From contig CM066324.1 of NCBI GenBank assembly GCA_033807775.1, positions 134,035,501 to 134,099,500 of the forward strand: a DNA stretch of 64,000 bases, given 5' to 3'. This document shows positions 24,812 through 35,006 of the stretch, one piece after another. Below the pieces are notes generated by a model. That model was not told the origin of the DNA, did no database searches, and worked only from the letters and a program-made list of their open reading frames with translations. Source of the stretch: Saussurea involucrata. Lineage: Eukaryota > Streptophyta > Magnoliopsida > Asterales > Asteraceae. Position 1 is the first letter of the stretch, and each line of letters opens with the position of its first letter. The position numbers were made by a program, and so were the translations under genes.

Positions 24812-26329
24812 AGCAACCAACGCGATTCTTGTTTGACCAAATGTCGGGTCAAACCAAAAACACGAATGCGATTTTGAATTCTTGAACTCATTGTGATACA
24901 TGTGAATGGCATGTAACCCTTTTTACTTGTGATTCTTGTTTTGTACTTTTTTCTGTTCCTTTTTGTCTTTCTATGCAGGTTAGCTCGAGTCCCGACTCAT
25001 GTCGACCAATTGGTAAATTACAAAATTACCCATACCTTTTCCTGCCGGTTTGCCCGTCTCTTAAGGGAAGTGACAAGAGATTTTAAGGAACCCAATGCTT
25101 CTTATTGGAATCCTTTAAATGCCAGATGATATTGATTCTATGGGGGCTTTTTCGGTAGCAATTTTCGGAAGATTCCGAGTGAATCAGAAGGATTTGAATG
25201 ATTAATTCTATTGATCAAATTTTAATCTATTATTTGCTTTGCATATGGAATGAAATTGAATTTACAAAGTAGTGGGTTTGAATGTATAAAATTAGAGACA
25301 TGTTCTTGATCTTTTTTGGCAAATTACTGTGAAGATTCGGTTATTTGTTGTGAAGGTACAAAATAAGAATTTTGATGTCTTACAGTCATAATTTGCCAAG
25401 AGATTAGTCTAGCCATAGCCTAGGACACTCTTCCAAAAAAAAGAATTTTGAAAATCCAAAAAAAAAAGTAAATCGTATAATAATACGAGTGTTGAATTAA
25501 AAAAGAATACAATATTGTTTTTTAAATGAAACAATTAAACTCACACACTTTTCTCACATTTGGTAAGGTTTGAACCTCTGACCTCCTATAAGGTCAAAAA
25601 CTCCCATACCACTAGGCATGGGACCAAATTATCTTTTAGGACACTTGATTGTCTTATTTCATATGATCTAAAGCTTGAAATTTCAAGCTTCTTATGGAAA
25701 ATGGATATTCTGGTTAGAATTCAATGATTATCTTATATGTAGGGGGTGTTAAAAAGAAAGAAATAAAAAATGGTATTCAACATAAAAATAATTAATTCAT
25801 ATGTGAATTATTTGTAAGAAAAATAAGAGTTTATTTATATATCTTCAAATATGAATAAACTAGTAAAATGTAAGTAAACAAACTTTGGTTCATATATGCA
25901 TCTTTAACTGATTCTTTTTAAAATTATCGAATAGTTCATTTTCTTATGTTTTTACCTTTCTTATCAAATACACGGGATCATATGAGAAGTGTCATTTTTT
26001 GTGAGAAGTGTTTTTAAATCGTTGATCACTTTTAATCAAATATCCTTCCATGAATTGCGGCTTAAAACGGAATTGATCCAATGCATCTCATTCTAGCTAG
26101 TGTTCGTCCATTTGACATCCAACGATTGATAACCACTTCTCACTCAAACTCAACTCTTTTATTAAAACCATATGTATATATTTTCTGTGTTTCAAAATAT
26201 ATCTATAAATCTATTCTGATTTGATTTGATTCAAAATAAATATTTATTTTCAAAATGTAGCATTAATTTATCAATTCCAAGATAAAAACACTCGTTGCAA
26301 AAGACAAAATCATTATTTTATTTAATTGA
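24812..26329. other. 3' flank of the MATE gene
   Basis: No further gene is seen. The 3' UTR probably occupies the first few hundred bases. Apart from the SINE at 25505-25645, only AT-rich single-copy-looking sequence is seen. Confidence 0.4.
25505..25645 (-). mobile_element. SINE copy (GTGTGTGAGTTT-tail family)
   Basis: On the minus strand there is an A-box-like TGCCTAGTGGTATGGGAG, then a B box GGTTCAAACC, then a tail GTGTGTGAGTTTAATTGTTT. The same B box and tail occur in the SINE at 32005-32262. Exact ends and a target duplication were not resolved. Confidence 0.55.
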
Positions 26330-26875
26330 AAAAATATAGAGTAAATTACATGATTGGTCCCTGTGGTTTACACAAAATTGCACTATTGGTCCCTAAAATG
26401 AAATAATTATGTGTTTGGTCCCTATGGTTTACATTTTCTCACCCCTTTGGTCCTTTTGTCCTAACTCCATTAACATGACTTTGTTAATTAGGTTAACTAA
26501 AAGGGCAATTTAGTCATTTCATAATTTTATATTTTCAATTAAAAATACAAGGACTAGGGATGTAATATATAAATATTGTGGCCCACTCTTTCACTATATG
26601 ATCTTTGTATACACAACACATATATACATATATAAATATATATATATATATATATATCATATATATGTACACACACATATATACATATATATATCCCTAG
26701 TCCTTGTATTTTTAATAGAAAATAAAGAAATTATGAAATGACTAAATTGCCCTTTTAGTTAACCTGATTAACAAAGTCATGTTAATGGAGTTAGGACAGA
26801 AGAATCAAAGGGGTGAGAAAATGTAAACCACAGGGACCAAACACGTAATTATTTCATTTTAGGGACCAACAATGC

Positions 26876-28103
26876 TGTTGGACAACCTAAGGGGGGGGTA
26901 AGGTTGTATTTAAAATCTTTTACTTTCAAAAATTTTTTTATAAATAAATACAGTACTGAAACAGTATAAATAAATCAGAGTATAGAAATAATAAATATAC
27001 AACAATTATATAAACAGATATAATTAAAATGCACAGAGATTATATAAATAAATATAAATGCAAAGCAGTTTATATAAATAAATATAATAAAGCACAGCGG
27101 AATAAATAAAGAGATAAGGGATAGAGATACTTGACACAGAGATTTACTGATTTACCACCAACTGTGATAAACCAGCAGCCGAGACACTTCCCGACACGAT
27201 CCAATAAATGTATTCTTTACGGTAGAATACAAACCAAATACAGAGCAAAGTAAACGGCTCTCAAGCTTTAGCTTATCGAGATATACAGGATCACACACCC
27301 GTTATTCAAATGCTTACAAGAGGAGTATAACTCACAATGGGTAATCACTCTTGTATAATATCTCACACTTGGATATTTTATAAAAAATGTTTTATAAAAT
27401 ATATATATATAAATAGATGAGAGAGCTGAGAGGTGCTGTTTGTTGTTGTTTGTTACTGTTGTGTTGTCTGAGGTCTTTTATTCTTCATCACCAACAGCTT
27501 CTTTATATATCAGCATCTCCAACGGCATTGTGCATCCGCGGTATACCGCCAAATGCATGCGGTATACCGCCGTCAGAAAAGGTGACTGACACACCAACGG
27601 CTACATGCAAAGTTGGCAGGAAAAACGTACCCGCGGTATACCGGCTGGGTCTCGCGGTATACCGGCCGTACGAAACAGCAACTTCAACCAATCAGAATTG
27701 CACACGGACTGCCGCGGTATACCGGCTGAACACCCGCGGTATACCGGCAAAAGTGTACCCGCGGTATACCGGCTGTATCGCCGCGGTATACCGCCGTCAG
27801 AAAAGACAGCTTCCAGGACTGCAACCAAATCTGCTGGATCTTCTTAAAATCTTATTAAAATTAATTGTTGGGTTTTTAGAAATATCCAAGTGGTATATTA
27901 TTTTAGGGTGTTTATCATTATTAGTTATAAACAATAATGACGACGTAAACACTTCCGTCTTGATCCCTTCAGATTAAATCTTCGTGTTCTTCAACAACTG
28001 CACACTTGGATTAAATTGTTAGATAAACAATAATACGGTGTGTTTGTAATCATCAAAATAAATATATATAAATATATAGAGATGTGGTACACTTGCACCA
28101 ACA
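26876..28103 (-). repeat. 3' LTR of the TR-GAG element
   Basis: On the minus strand it starts TGTTGGTGCAAGTGTACC and ends TTAGGTTGTCCAACA. It contains a run of eight Cs (as plus-strand Gs) near its end and eight GCGGTATACCG palindromic boxes (27534-27796). The 186-residue open frame inside it is not considered a gene. Confidence 0.93.
27534..27796. promoter_or_regulatory. Cluster of eight GCGGTATACCG palindromes in the LTR
   Basis: Eight near-perfect copies lie within about 260 bp, most as CCGCGGTATACCGGC or CGGTATACCGCC. CpG-rich palindromes are a described trait of Sirevirus LTRs. The regular palindromic form would suit a dimeric DNA-binding protein, but no factor is known to me. The same cluster is present in the other LTR at 31354-31616. 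Confidence 0.7.
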
Positions 28104-28236
28104 ATCTCCCCCTTTTTGATGATGACAAACACAACCGCTAAGCATGAGCATATGCGGTTTCTCTCCCCCGTTTGACGAAGCAAAAAGGGTTAAGAAAGAC
28201 GGTATGCTCCCCCTCGAGAGATGCTCCCCCTCAAAA
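28104..28236 (-). promoter_or_regulatory. Multiple polypurine tracts before the 3' LTR
   Basis: On the minus strand four AGGGGGAG-like blocks lie close together, the last directly beside the LTR. The tract next to the LTR primes plus-strand DNA synthesis; several in a row are typical of Sireviruses. Confidence 0.75.
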
Positions 28237-28396
28237 TATGCATATAATTGAGGTAGCATAAACTCATGGGTAAATATAATAGAATAAAATGCAAAAAACA
28301 ATAGAGACAAAGATATACAAACCAATACGAAACACTTGCACCAAAAAGGATCTTAAGGCTTCAATATTCGGTTAATTTTATGTGATAAAAAAAATC

Positions 28397-28578
28397 ACCA
28401 CGTATTATGACCTCGTCAGGTAACCACGTATTATAACCTCGGCAGGTAACCACGTATTATAACCTCGGCAGGTAACCACGTATTATAACCTCGGCAGGTA
28501 ACCACGTATTATAACCTCGGCAGGTAACCACGTATTATAACCTCGCCAGGAAACCACGTATTATAACCTCGTCAGGAA
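28397..28578 (-). repeat. 26-bp tandem repeat, seven copies
   Basis: The unit starts ACCACGTATTATAACCTC. It begins at 28397 and recurs every 26 bp to 28553 with a few substitutions in GGCAGG/GTCAGG. It lies between the gag stop and the polypurine block, where pol would normally be. There is no spacer between units, so it is not CRISPR-like. Confidence 0.93.
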
Positions 28579-28724
28579 ACACCTACAAAAGGCAAAGAAA
28601 ATATTTCGTGGTACCCTTTTCGTATGGGTCCTTTTAACAGTTAGTATAAAACATAAACTGCAAAAAAAAAATATGTTGTCGACATAAAACAAACACGACA
28701 AACATACAAAACCATAAAAATGGT

Positions 28725-30623
28725 TTAAAACCATAAACGCATTCCACCCGGATTATCAACATTAAACATTCCTTTCGGAATCCATTTTCTAACCATTTTA
28801 ATTTTGCGATTGTATTTATCATACACATAAAATGAAGCATTTATATTCGCATTAGGTCTAGAAAAATTACTATTATACATACGAGCATACGGTTTCCTCC
28901 CATAATTCACATTTTTCATTTTTGACATATATGGGGGTTTTTGCGTTTTATTTTTAACAACAAATTTAGGTTTTTCAAAAACCTTTTTAATTGGCATACA
29001 ATCACATTTTTCAATACACGTATTTGAACCAATGCCTTTTCGGCAATTTATACGATTAGGCATATTTAGCATTTTAAGCACTTTATCATTGCTACTATTA
29101 AAAGCATTTGCTAATAAGTCATTTTTCTCATGCGATTTACATTTAGCATTTAAACATGCAACTTCATTTTCAAGAGACTCGCATTTTGTACATGCAACAC
29201 TTTCCTTTTTATTTTCACTTAAGCATGCAATTTTATCATTTAAAATAACACAAGATTTACAAACATCTTTTTCACTTAATTTATTTTCTAATTTAGTGAT
29301 AACATCTAAATCATAAGCAGATTTTTGTTTACCGTCATCTATTTCCTTTTTATATACAGATACGGTTTCTTTTAAATTAGAAATTTCATCTTTATATTTA
29401 TTTGCGAGAGCAGCCATATCATGAAATGATTTATATAATTCGTCAAGATTATTTTCATCGTCACTATAGTAATTATCACTATAATTATTATCATAATTAT
29501 TTTTAGAAGAATATGATGAAGATACCTCATTATCATGGTCGGCCATGAAACAAAAATTTTGGGCCTCATTTATGCTTGCGCTCAACGCGCCTCCAACTAA
29601 AGCTTTTGGTGTGTTGATTTGTTTTGCTCGTTTCGGACACACACTCGCATAGTGATCCTTGTCGCCACACACATAGCAAAAGCCTTTCTTTTTATTGGCT
29701 TTTTCATCGTCGCTAGATTCGTCATTTTTGTCTTCACTTTTGTAGACGTTGCGACTTTGGTTTTTACCACCACGACGGTAGTCTCCATTTTCTTGAAACC
29801 TATCATTTTTGGCAAACTTTTTGTTAGATAGAAGTTTAGAAAGTTTTCTTACCAACTTGACTAAATCGTCAAGATTTTCGGGTTCATCATCGGATGAACT
29901 TGCATCTTCCTCCTCTTCCTTTTCTTTTGAGGCAACGACCTTGAGAGCGATGGATTTCTTTTTTACTTGCTCCCGGACTTGATTTCTTTTTAGTGCGATT
30001 TCGTGCACTTTAAGATTGCCGATGAGATCATCGAGCTTCATAGTTGCGAGATCTCGGGAGTCTTCCAAGGATGTGATTTTTGCCATCCACTCCGAAGGAA
30101 GTGCTCGAAGAATTTTCCTTACATAATCCTCATTAGGATAAGTACGACCTAATCCCTTCAAAGTAGTCATAATGAGGTTAAAACGTTTAAACATTGAGTC
30201 GATTGACTCATCTTTTGACATTTCAAATAATTCATAATCATGAACTAAAATGTTTATTTTAGAACTTTTAACTTGAGTATTTCCACGATGAGTGTCACTC
30301 AAGCTTTGCCAGATTTGATTAGCAGTTTTACAGGTATATACTCTTTCTATTTCATCGGAAGTTAAAGCAGCATATAATATATTTTTAGCCTCAAAATTTA
30401 AACAAAAAAGAGATTCTTCAGCGGGAGTCCAGTCCTTAACAGGTTTATCAACAATAACATTATTTTTTATAATGGTAGGATTAAAATTCCCATTTTCTAT
30501 AATATCCCAAATTTTTTGACTTTTGCCACGAACGTGACATTCAAATAGCTCGGCCCAAATGCCAAACTTTTCAGTATCTATCAAAGGAGTTTTAGAGAAC
30601 ACAAAATTAGTTTGTTGAGCCAT
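28725..30623 (-). CDS. Gag polyprotein of the TR-GAG element
   Basis: The 632-residue protein starts MAQQTNFVFSKTPLID, very similar to the autonomous gag at 44756-46657. It carries the Copia-type gag domain (about residues 50-230; RILRALPSEW-like segment), a Lys/Ser/Glu-rich linker, a CCHC zinc knuckle (CYVCGDKDHYASVC, about 313-326), an acidic Ser/Asn/Asp stretch and a coiled-coil-like Lys/Glu-rich region. It ends NPGGMRLWF as in the autonomous element. Gag would assemble the virus-like particle and bind RNA. The frame is intact, which suggests it is under selection or very young. No frameshift leads into pol. Confidence 0.92.
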   Translation of the reverse strand: MAQQTNFVFSKTPLIDTEKFGIWAELFECHVRGKSQKIWDIIENGNFNPTIIKNNVIVDKPVKDWTPAEESLFCLNFEAKNILYAALTSDEIERVYTCKTANQIWQSLSDTHRGNTQVKSSKINILVHDYELFEMSKDESIDSMFKRFNLIMTTLKGLGRTYPNEDYVRKILRALPSEWMAKITSLEDSRDLATMKLDDLIGNLKVHEIALKRNQVREQVKKKSIALKVVASKEKEEEEDASSSDDEPENLDDLVKLVRKLSKLLSNKKFAKNDRFQENGDYRRGGKNQSRNVYKSEDKNDESSDDEKANKKKGFCYVCGDKDHYASVCPKRAKQINTPKALVGGALSASINEAQNFCFMADHDNEVSSSYSSKNNYDNNYSDNYYSDDENNLDELYKSFHDMAALANKYKDEISNLKETVSVYKKEIDDGKQKSAYDLDVITKLENKLSEKDVCKSCVILNDKIACLSENKKESVACTKCESLENEVACLNAKCKSHEKNDLLANAFNSSNDKVLKMLNMPNRINCRKGIGSNTCIEKCDCMPIKKVFEKPKFVVKNKTQKPPYMSKMKNVNYGRKPYARMYNSNFSRPNANINASFYVYDKYNRKIKMVRKWIPKGMFNVDNPGGMRLWF

Positions 30624-30681
30624 TTAAAAAAAATTAAAGAAATGACTTTAAAAATTTAAACAGAAAATTTTTGAAAGCCCT

Positions 30682-30693
30682 GCTCTGATACCA
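30682..30693 (-). promoter_or_regulatory. Primer binding site (initiator tRNA-Met)
   Basis: The minus strand reads TGGTATCAGAGC two bases inside the 5' LTR, the standard complement of the plant initiator tRNA-Met 3' end. Confidence 0.9.
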
Positions 30694-30695
30694 AA

Positions 30696-31923
30696 TGTTG
30701 GACAACCTAAGGGGGGGGTAAGGTTGTATTTAAAATCTTTTACTTTCAAAAATTCTTTTATAAATAAATACAGTACTGAAACAGTATAAATAAATCAGAG
30801 TATAGAAATAATAAATATACAACAATTATATAAACAGATATAATTAAAATGCACAGAGATTATATAAATAAATATAAATGCAAAGCAGTTTATATAAATA
30901 AATATAATAAAGCACAGCGGAATAAATAAAGAGATAAGGGATAGAGATACTTGACACAGAGATTTACTGATTTACCACCAACTGTGATAAACCAGCAGCC
31001 GAGACACTTCCCGACACGATCCAATAAATGTATTCTTTACGGTAGAATACAAACCAAATACAGAGCAAAGTAAACGGCTCTCAAGCTTTAGCTTATCGAG
31101 ATATACAGGATCACACACCCGTTATTCAAATGCTTACAAGAGGAGTATAACTCACAATGGGTAATCACTCTTGTATAATATCTCACACTTGGATATTTTA
31201 TAAAAAATGTTTTATAAAATATATATATATAAATAGATGAGAGAGCTGAGAGGTGCTGTTTGTTGTTGTTTGTTACTGTTGTGTTGTCTGAGGTCTTTTA
31301 TTCTTCATCACCAACAGCTTCTTTATATATCAGCATCTCCAACGGCATTGTGCATCCGCGGTATACCGCCAAATGCATGCGGTATACCGCCGTCAGAAAA
31401 GGTGACTGACACACCAACGGCTACATGCAAAGTTGGCAGGAAAAACGTACCCGCGGTATACCGGCTGGGTCTCGCGGTATACCGGCCGTACGAAACAGCA
31501 ACTTCAACCAATCAGAATTGCACACGGACTGCCGCGGTATACCGGCTGAACACCCGCGGTATACCGGCAAAAGTGTACCCGCGGTATACCGGCTGTATCG
31601 CCGCGGTATACCGCCGTCAGAAAAGACAGCTTCCAGGACTGCAACCAAATCTGCTGGATCTTCTTAAAATCTTATTAAAATTAATTGTTGGGTTTTTAGA
31701 AATATCCAAGTGGTATATTATTTTAGGGTGTTTATCATTATTAGTTATAAACAATAATGACGACGTAAACACTTCCGTCTTGATCCCTTCAGATTAAATC
31801 TTCGTGTTCTTCAACAACTGCACACTTGGATTAAATTGTTAGATAAACAATAATACGGTGTGTTTGTAATCATCAAAATAAATATATATAAATATATAGA
31901 GATGTGGTACACTTGCACCAACA
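30696..31923 (-). repeat. 5' LTR of the TR-GAG element
   Basis: It has the same 1,228-bp length as the other LTR and is identical except for the one substitution noted, which points to a very recent insertion. It contains the same palindrome cluster at 31354-31616. Confidence 0.93.
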
Positions 31924-32004
31924 AATGCAATTTCATGTAAACCACAGGGACCAATAATGTAATTTACTCAAAAATATAATAACTCAACGTAACTAAAAAT
32001 TGAG

Positions 32005-32262
32005 ACATACTAGACGGCCTTTAGACAAGCGGTATTGAAACCCTTGATCTTGTAAGAGGTCATGGGTTCAAACCTCACCTAAGAGGAGGAGGGTGTGCGG
32101 TATTGGAACCCTTGGTCTTGTAGGAGGTCATGGGTTTAAACCCCACCAAAGGGGAGGTGGGTGTGCGGTATTGGAACCCTTGACCTTGTAGGAGATCATG
32201 GGTTCAAACCTCACCAAAAGGGAGGAGGGTGTGTGAGTTTATTTGTTTCATTTGCTGTATAT
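32005..32262 (+). mobile_element. SINE with a triplicated 68-bp body
   Basis: Three tandem 68-bp modules begin at 32029, 32097 and 32165, each GCGGTATTG-AACCCTTG, then a B-box-like GGTTCAAACC (GGTTTAAACC in the second). The end GTGTGTGAGTTTATTTGTTT is the tail also seen in the SINE at 25505-25645. A normal SINE has one such module, so the body was amplified in tandem. Confidence 0.6.
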
Positions 32263-32272
32263 AAATATTATA

Positions 32273-34074
32273 GAGTAAACTACGATTTCCGTCCATGCGG
32301 TTTGTTAGTTATAACTATTTTCGTCCTTGGTCTTTAAAAATTGCTTTTTTCGTCCTTGTGGTTTTCATTTTATTACTTTTTTCGTCCTTGAAGGTGATGG
32401 CATAAAAAAAGACGGGAAATTAATTAAAATACCCCATAATTGAAGTTGAGTTACCAAAATACCCAAAAAAATTCAAAGTTTATCCAAATGCCCTAAATTT
32501 CCGCGTTGAGAGCCCGTGATCGCGGTCAGGGACTGAAAGTGATAATTTTTTCAACATTATTTACACTTCCAGTCCCCATCGCGGGCCATCGCGGAAATTT
32601 AGGGCATTTGAGTAAACTTGATTTTTTTTTTTGGTATTTTGGTAACTCAACTTCAATTATGGGGTATTTTAATTAATTTCCCAAAAAACTCTTAAATAGG
32701 GGTATTATGGTCCTTTAACTTTATTTCTTTAATTTTTCATTAAAACTAAAACATAGATATATATTATAATATTATTTATTTGTTTATTCATTTAATATAC
32801 CCCCATCCCTCCCTAGCCTCCCTTCCCCCACCTTCTTCCTCAACACCTACAGACCAATCTTCTTCTCCTTCCTCCCTTCATCGGCGTTGCATTATTTCTT
32901 CCCTTATTTCCTAATCGGCGCCGCTACAACCATTTCCTGAGGTTGATACAAAATCACAGAAGGAAACCACAAAAATCTCAAAACCCAATTGATCGAGTTG
33001 TATACATACCAGTCCTGTGGTTGAATTAATATCACATCCATGTTCATCTTTCATCATCAAAACCTATTTTAAGTTGAATAAAATCTAAAAATAAAAACCT
33101 ATGTAGGTCTATCTTCTTCATATTTTAAACCAAAACCCATTTCGAAAACCCAATTGTTGTTTGATGATCTTTGTCGTAACAGCAGCAACGACAACAATCA
33201 AATTTACTTTGTCTTCTTGGAATAATATCATCAGTAAATCATTTGGAAGTGTATAGGGAGAAAAAGGGGCAAAGCAGCTAGGTATGAGATCGACGACGAT
33301 CATGGTGGTGGAGGGAGTTGCAGCAACGGCCCGTTCAATTTCCCCACAACCACCACCACCGCCGGACCTGCCACTAATCACCCCTACCAAATCCCACAAT
33401 TCCAGTGAAAATAAGACGAAGAAACAACCATTTACCTGAAGATTGTCGAAGAATCTGAGAGGATCCACGGAATAAACAACGTAAAGAAGATGGGTGGCAC
33501 CAAAAACAACAGTGATTTAGAAATAATGGTGCTTTTAAGTCTGTTTTTTTGGGTGATTGACGATGGTTTTGTATGCATTTGAAAACAAAAGTACAAAAGG
33601 AAGACGAGTTAGAAAGAATCGAAGTACGGTTGGGTATGTTATGACCAGTCCGCTAATCCGAAATCAGGGACGTTGATGAAATATTGAAGTTGGAGAGGGT
33701 TAGTGTACCGACACGGAACAGATGGATCTGAGAGATTACGAGGGTGGTTTAGGAAGTTAGAGAAGAAGAGGGGAACGAGGTGTAGTTCACGAGGGAAAAG
33801 ACCACCTGTAATGGAGGTCGCCGGAGGGGAATGGCAGGGACGTAAGGAAAGGGGGATTGTATTCATATAAAGTATTATTTAATAGAAAAAACTCTTAGAA
33901 TTGGAAAAGACTACGATGCCCCTAACTTAACATACATGTTTTGACAGAGTCAGCCTCAAGGATGAAAAGCATAACGAATTAGAAATCATAAGGACGAAAA
34001 AAGCAATTTTTGAATACCAGGGACCAAAATAGAAAGAAACAACAAACCACAGGGACGAAAATCGTAGTTTACTC
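32273..34074. mobile_element. Foldback MULE-like element with a large interior (candidate Pack-MULE)
   Basis: The 1,802-bp element starts GAGTAAACTACGATTTCC and ends GAAAATCGTAGTTTACTC, with a perfect 9-bp duplication AATATTATA (32264-32272 and 34075-34083). Its inverted arms are about 130 bp. The middle (about 32700-33930) is not inverted and has a gene-like composition: a pyrimidine-rich leader-like part near 32800-32950 and GC-richer stretches near 33290-33480. No transposase is seen, and no source gene was recognised. Confidence 0.8.
32414..32682. mobile_element. Nested foldback element, GGGAAATTAATT family
   Basis: It starts GGGAAATTAATTAAAATACC and ends in the reverse complement. The arms match over about 50 bp, and the interior holds 'aaatttccgcg' and its mirror. 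It is the same family as 8985-9461. The flanking 9 bases AAAAAAGAC and AAAAAACTC match at seven positions, so the duplication is imperfect. Confidence 0.7.
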
Positions 34075-34723
34075 AATATTATATATACCTAAAAAAAAAA
34101 AAATTGAGACATTTATTTTGGGAGGGAACTTCTATTTTTAATGCGAACCACTACCTGTGTATATTGATGGCGAACCGGTGAGAGAATGGGACTCATCGCC
34201 TTGTTCACTATCAACGATTTTCAGCAACGAGCATGTCGGAGAACACTACTCCATTGATCACGAAGGCGGATGACGATGATGGCGGTGGCGGTGGTGATGT
34301 TAGTTGGTGGAAGAAGGTACTGGATTGGGAAGAGGCTAAGAATCAAATCTTATTTTCCCTCCCTGTGATACTAACCAATGTTGCATACCATTAGTATCCG
34401 TTATGTTCGCCGGCCACCTCGGAGAAGTTGAGCTGGCCCCCTCTAACCTCGCCAATTCCTGGGCCTCCGTCTCCGGCTTCTCTTTTATGGTTAGTTGTTG
34501 CTTCCCCTTTCTCTTTCACGCACAGTACACACAAACATACTTGCGATCTAAGAGAATTTGTCAATTTACGTGTTAGGTTTTTGTCCGTACTAATGGATGG
34601 ATGAGCTTCATCCCGATGTAATCTAGCTATGTTACTGTTCACTACAATTGACTACGTTTGATGAGAAATTGATCCTCCAATTCGTTAAGATTTGGTGGGA
34701 ATCGATGGTATAATTTGCAACAG

Positions 34724-35006
34724 AGGGGCTGTTTGGCAGTTGCTGAATGGTTTGGTGCAGACTGATTAAATTGTCGGAATGATTAAGAGGCTTTTATGAT
34801 ATAGTGCAAAATGAAATATGGTTGTTTGGTAATTGTTTAGAATGAAATCAGGGTGCTGAATGGTTACGGGAGGTCAAGGTGCTAAATCATCAGAGGGTTT
34901 TAGAACCATTAAGAGGCAAGCTTTTTTTTGCCAAACAAGATTCACATCTGAACGATTCAGAGGTTGCCTATTAATGGAACTATTAAGAGGTAAACAAACA
35001 GCCCCT
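34724..35006. mobile_element. MITE in the pseudogene intron 1 (GGGGCTGTTTGG family)
   Basis: It starts AGGGGCTGTTTGGCAGTTGC and ends AACAAACAGCCCCT, 283 bp. It is the uninterrupted form of the self-nested element at 20758-21320. No target duplication is clear. Confidence 0.65.

Larger units (their letters stand above)
26876..31923 (-). mobile_element. Young gag-only LTR retrotransposon (TR-GAG type, Sirevirus-like Copia)
   Basis: The 5,048-bp element is flanked by a perfect 5-bp duplication, AATGC (26871-26875 and 31924-31928). The two 1,228-bp LTRs differ at one position seen (26935 T, 30755 C). Its interior holds primer site, a full gag ORF, a 26-bp tandem repeat and a polypurine-tract block, but no protease, integrase, reverse transcriptase or RNase H. 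LTR ends, primer site, tracts and the gag C-terminus match the autonomous element at 43332-51638, so mobilisation in trans by that family is likely. Confidence 0.93.
26339..31969. mobile_element. Foldback MULE-like element (GAGTAAATTAC family), split by a TR-GAG insertion
   Basis: It starts GAGTAAATTACATGATTGG and ends CCAATAATGTAATTTACTC, flanked by a perfect 9-bp duplication AAAAATATA (26330-26338 and 31970-31978). Without the retrotransposon it is about 578 bp, and nearly the whole length is two long inverted arms meeting around a TA-rich centre near 26640. It is non-coding and must be moved in trans. Confidence 0.85.

Noticed and set aside
27417..27977. 186-residue open frame, duplicated exactly at 31237-31797
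   Set aside because: It lies wholly within the LTRs of the TR-GAG element, and its repeated 'RGIP/VYR' residues are the translated palindrome boxes. Duplication simply reflects the two LTRs.
28397..28578. Regular 26-bp repeats that could suggest a CRISPR array
   Set aside because: Units are directly adjacent without spacers, and the setting is a plant retrotransposon.
33118..33866. Open frames on the minus strand in the large foldback element
   Set aside because: They are short, have no recognisable domain, and contain Gly/Pro repeats. Kept only as a possible captured gene segment.
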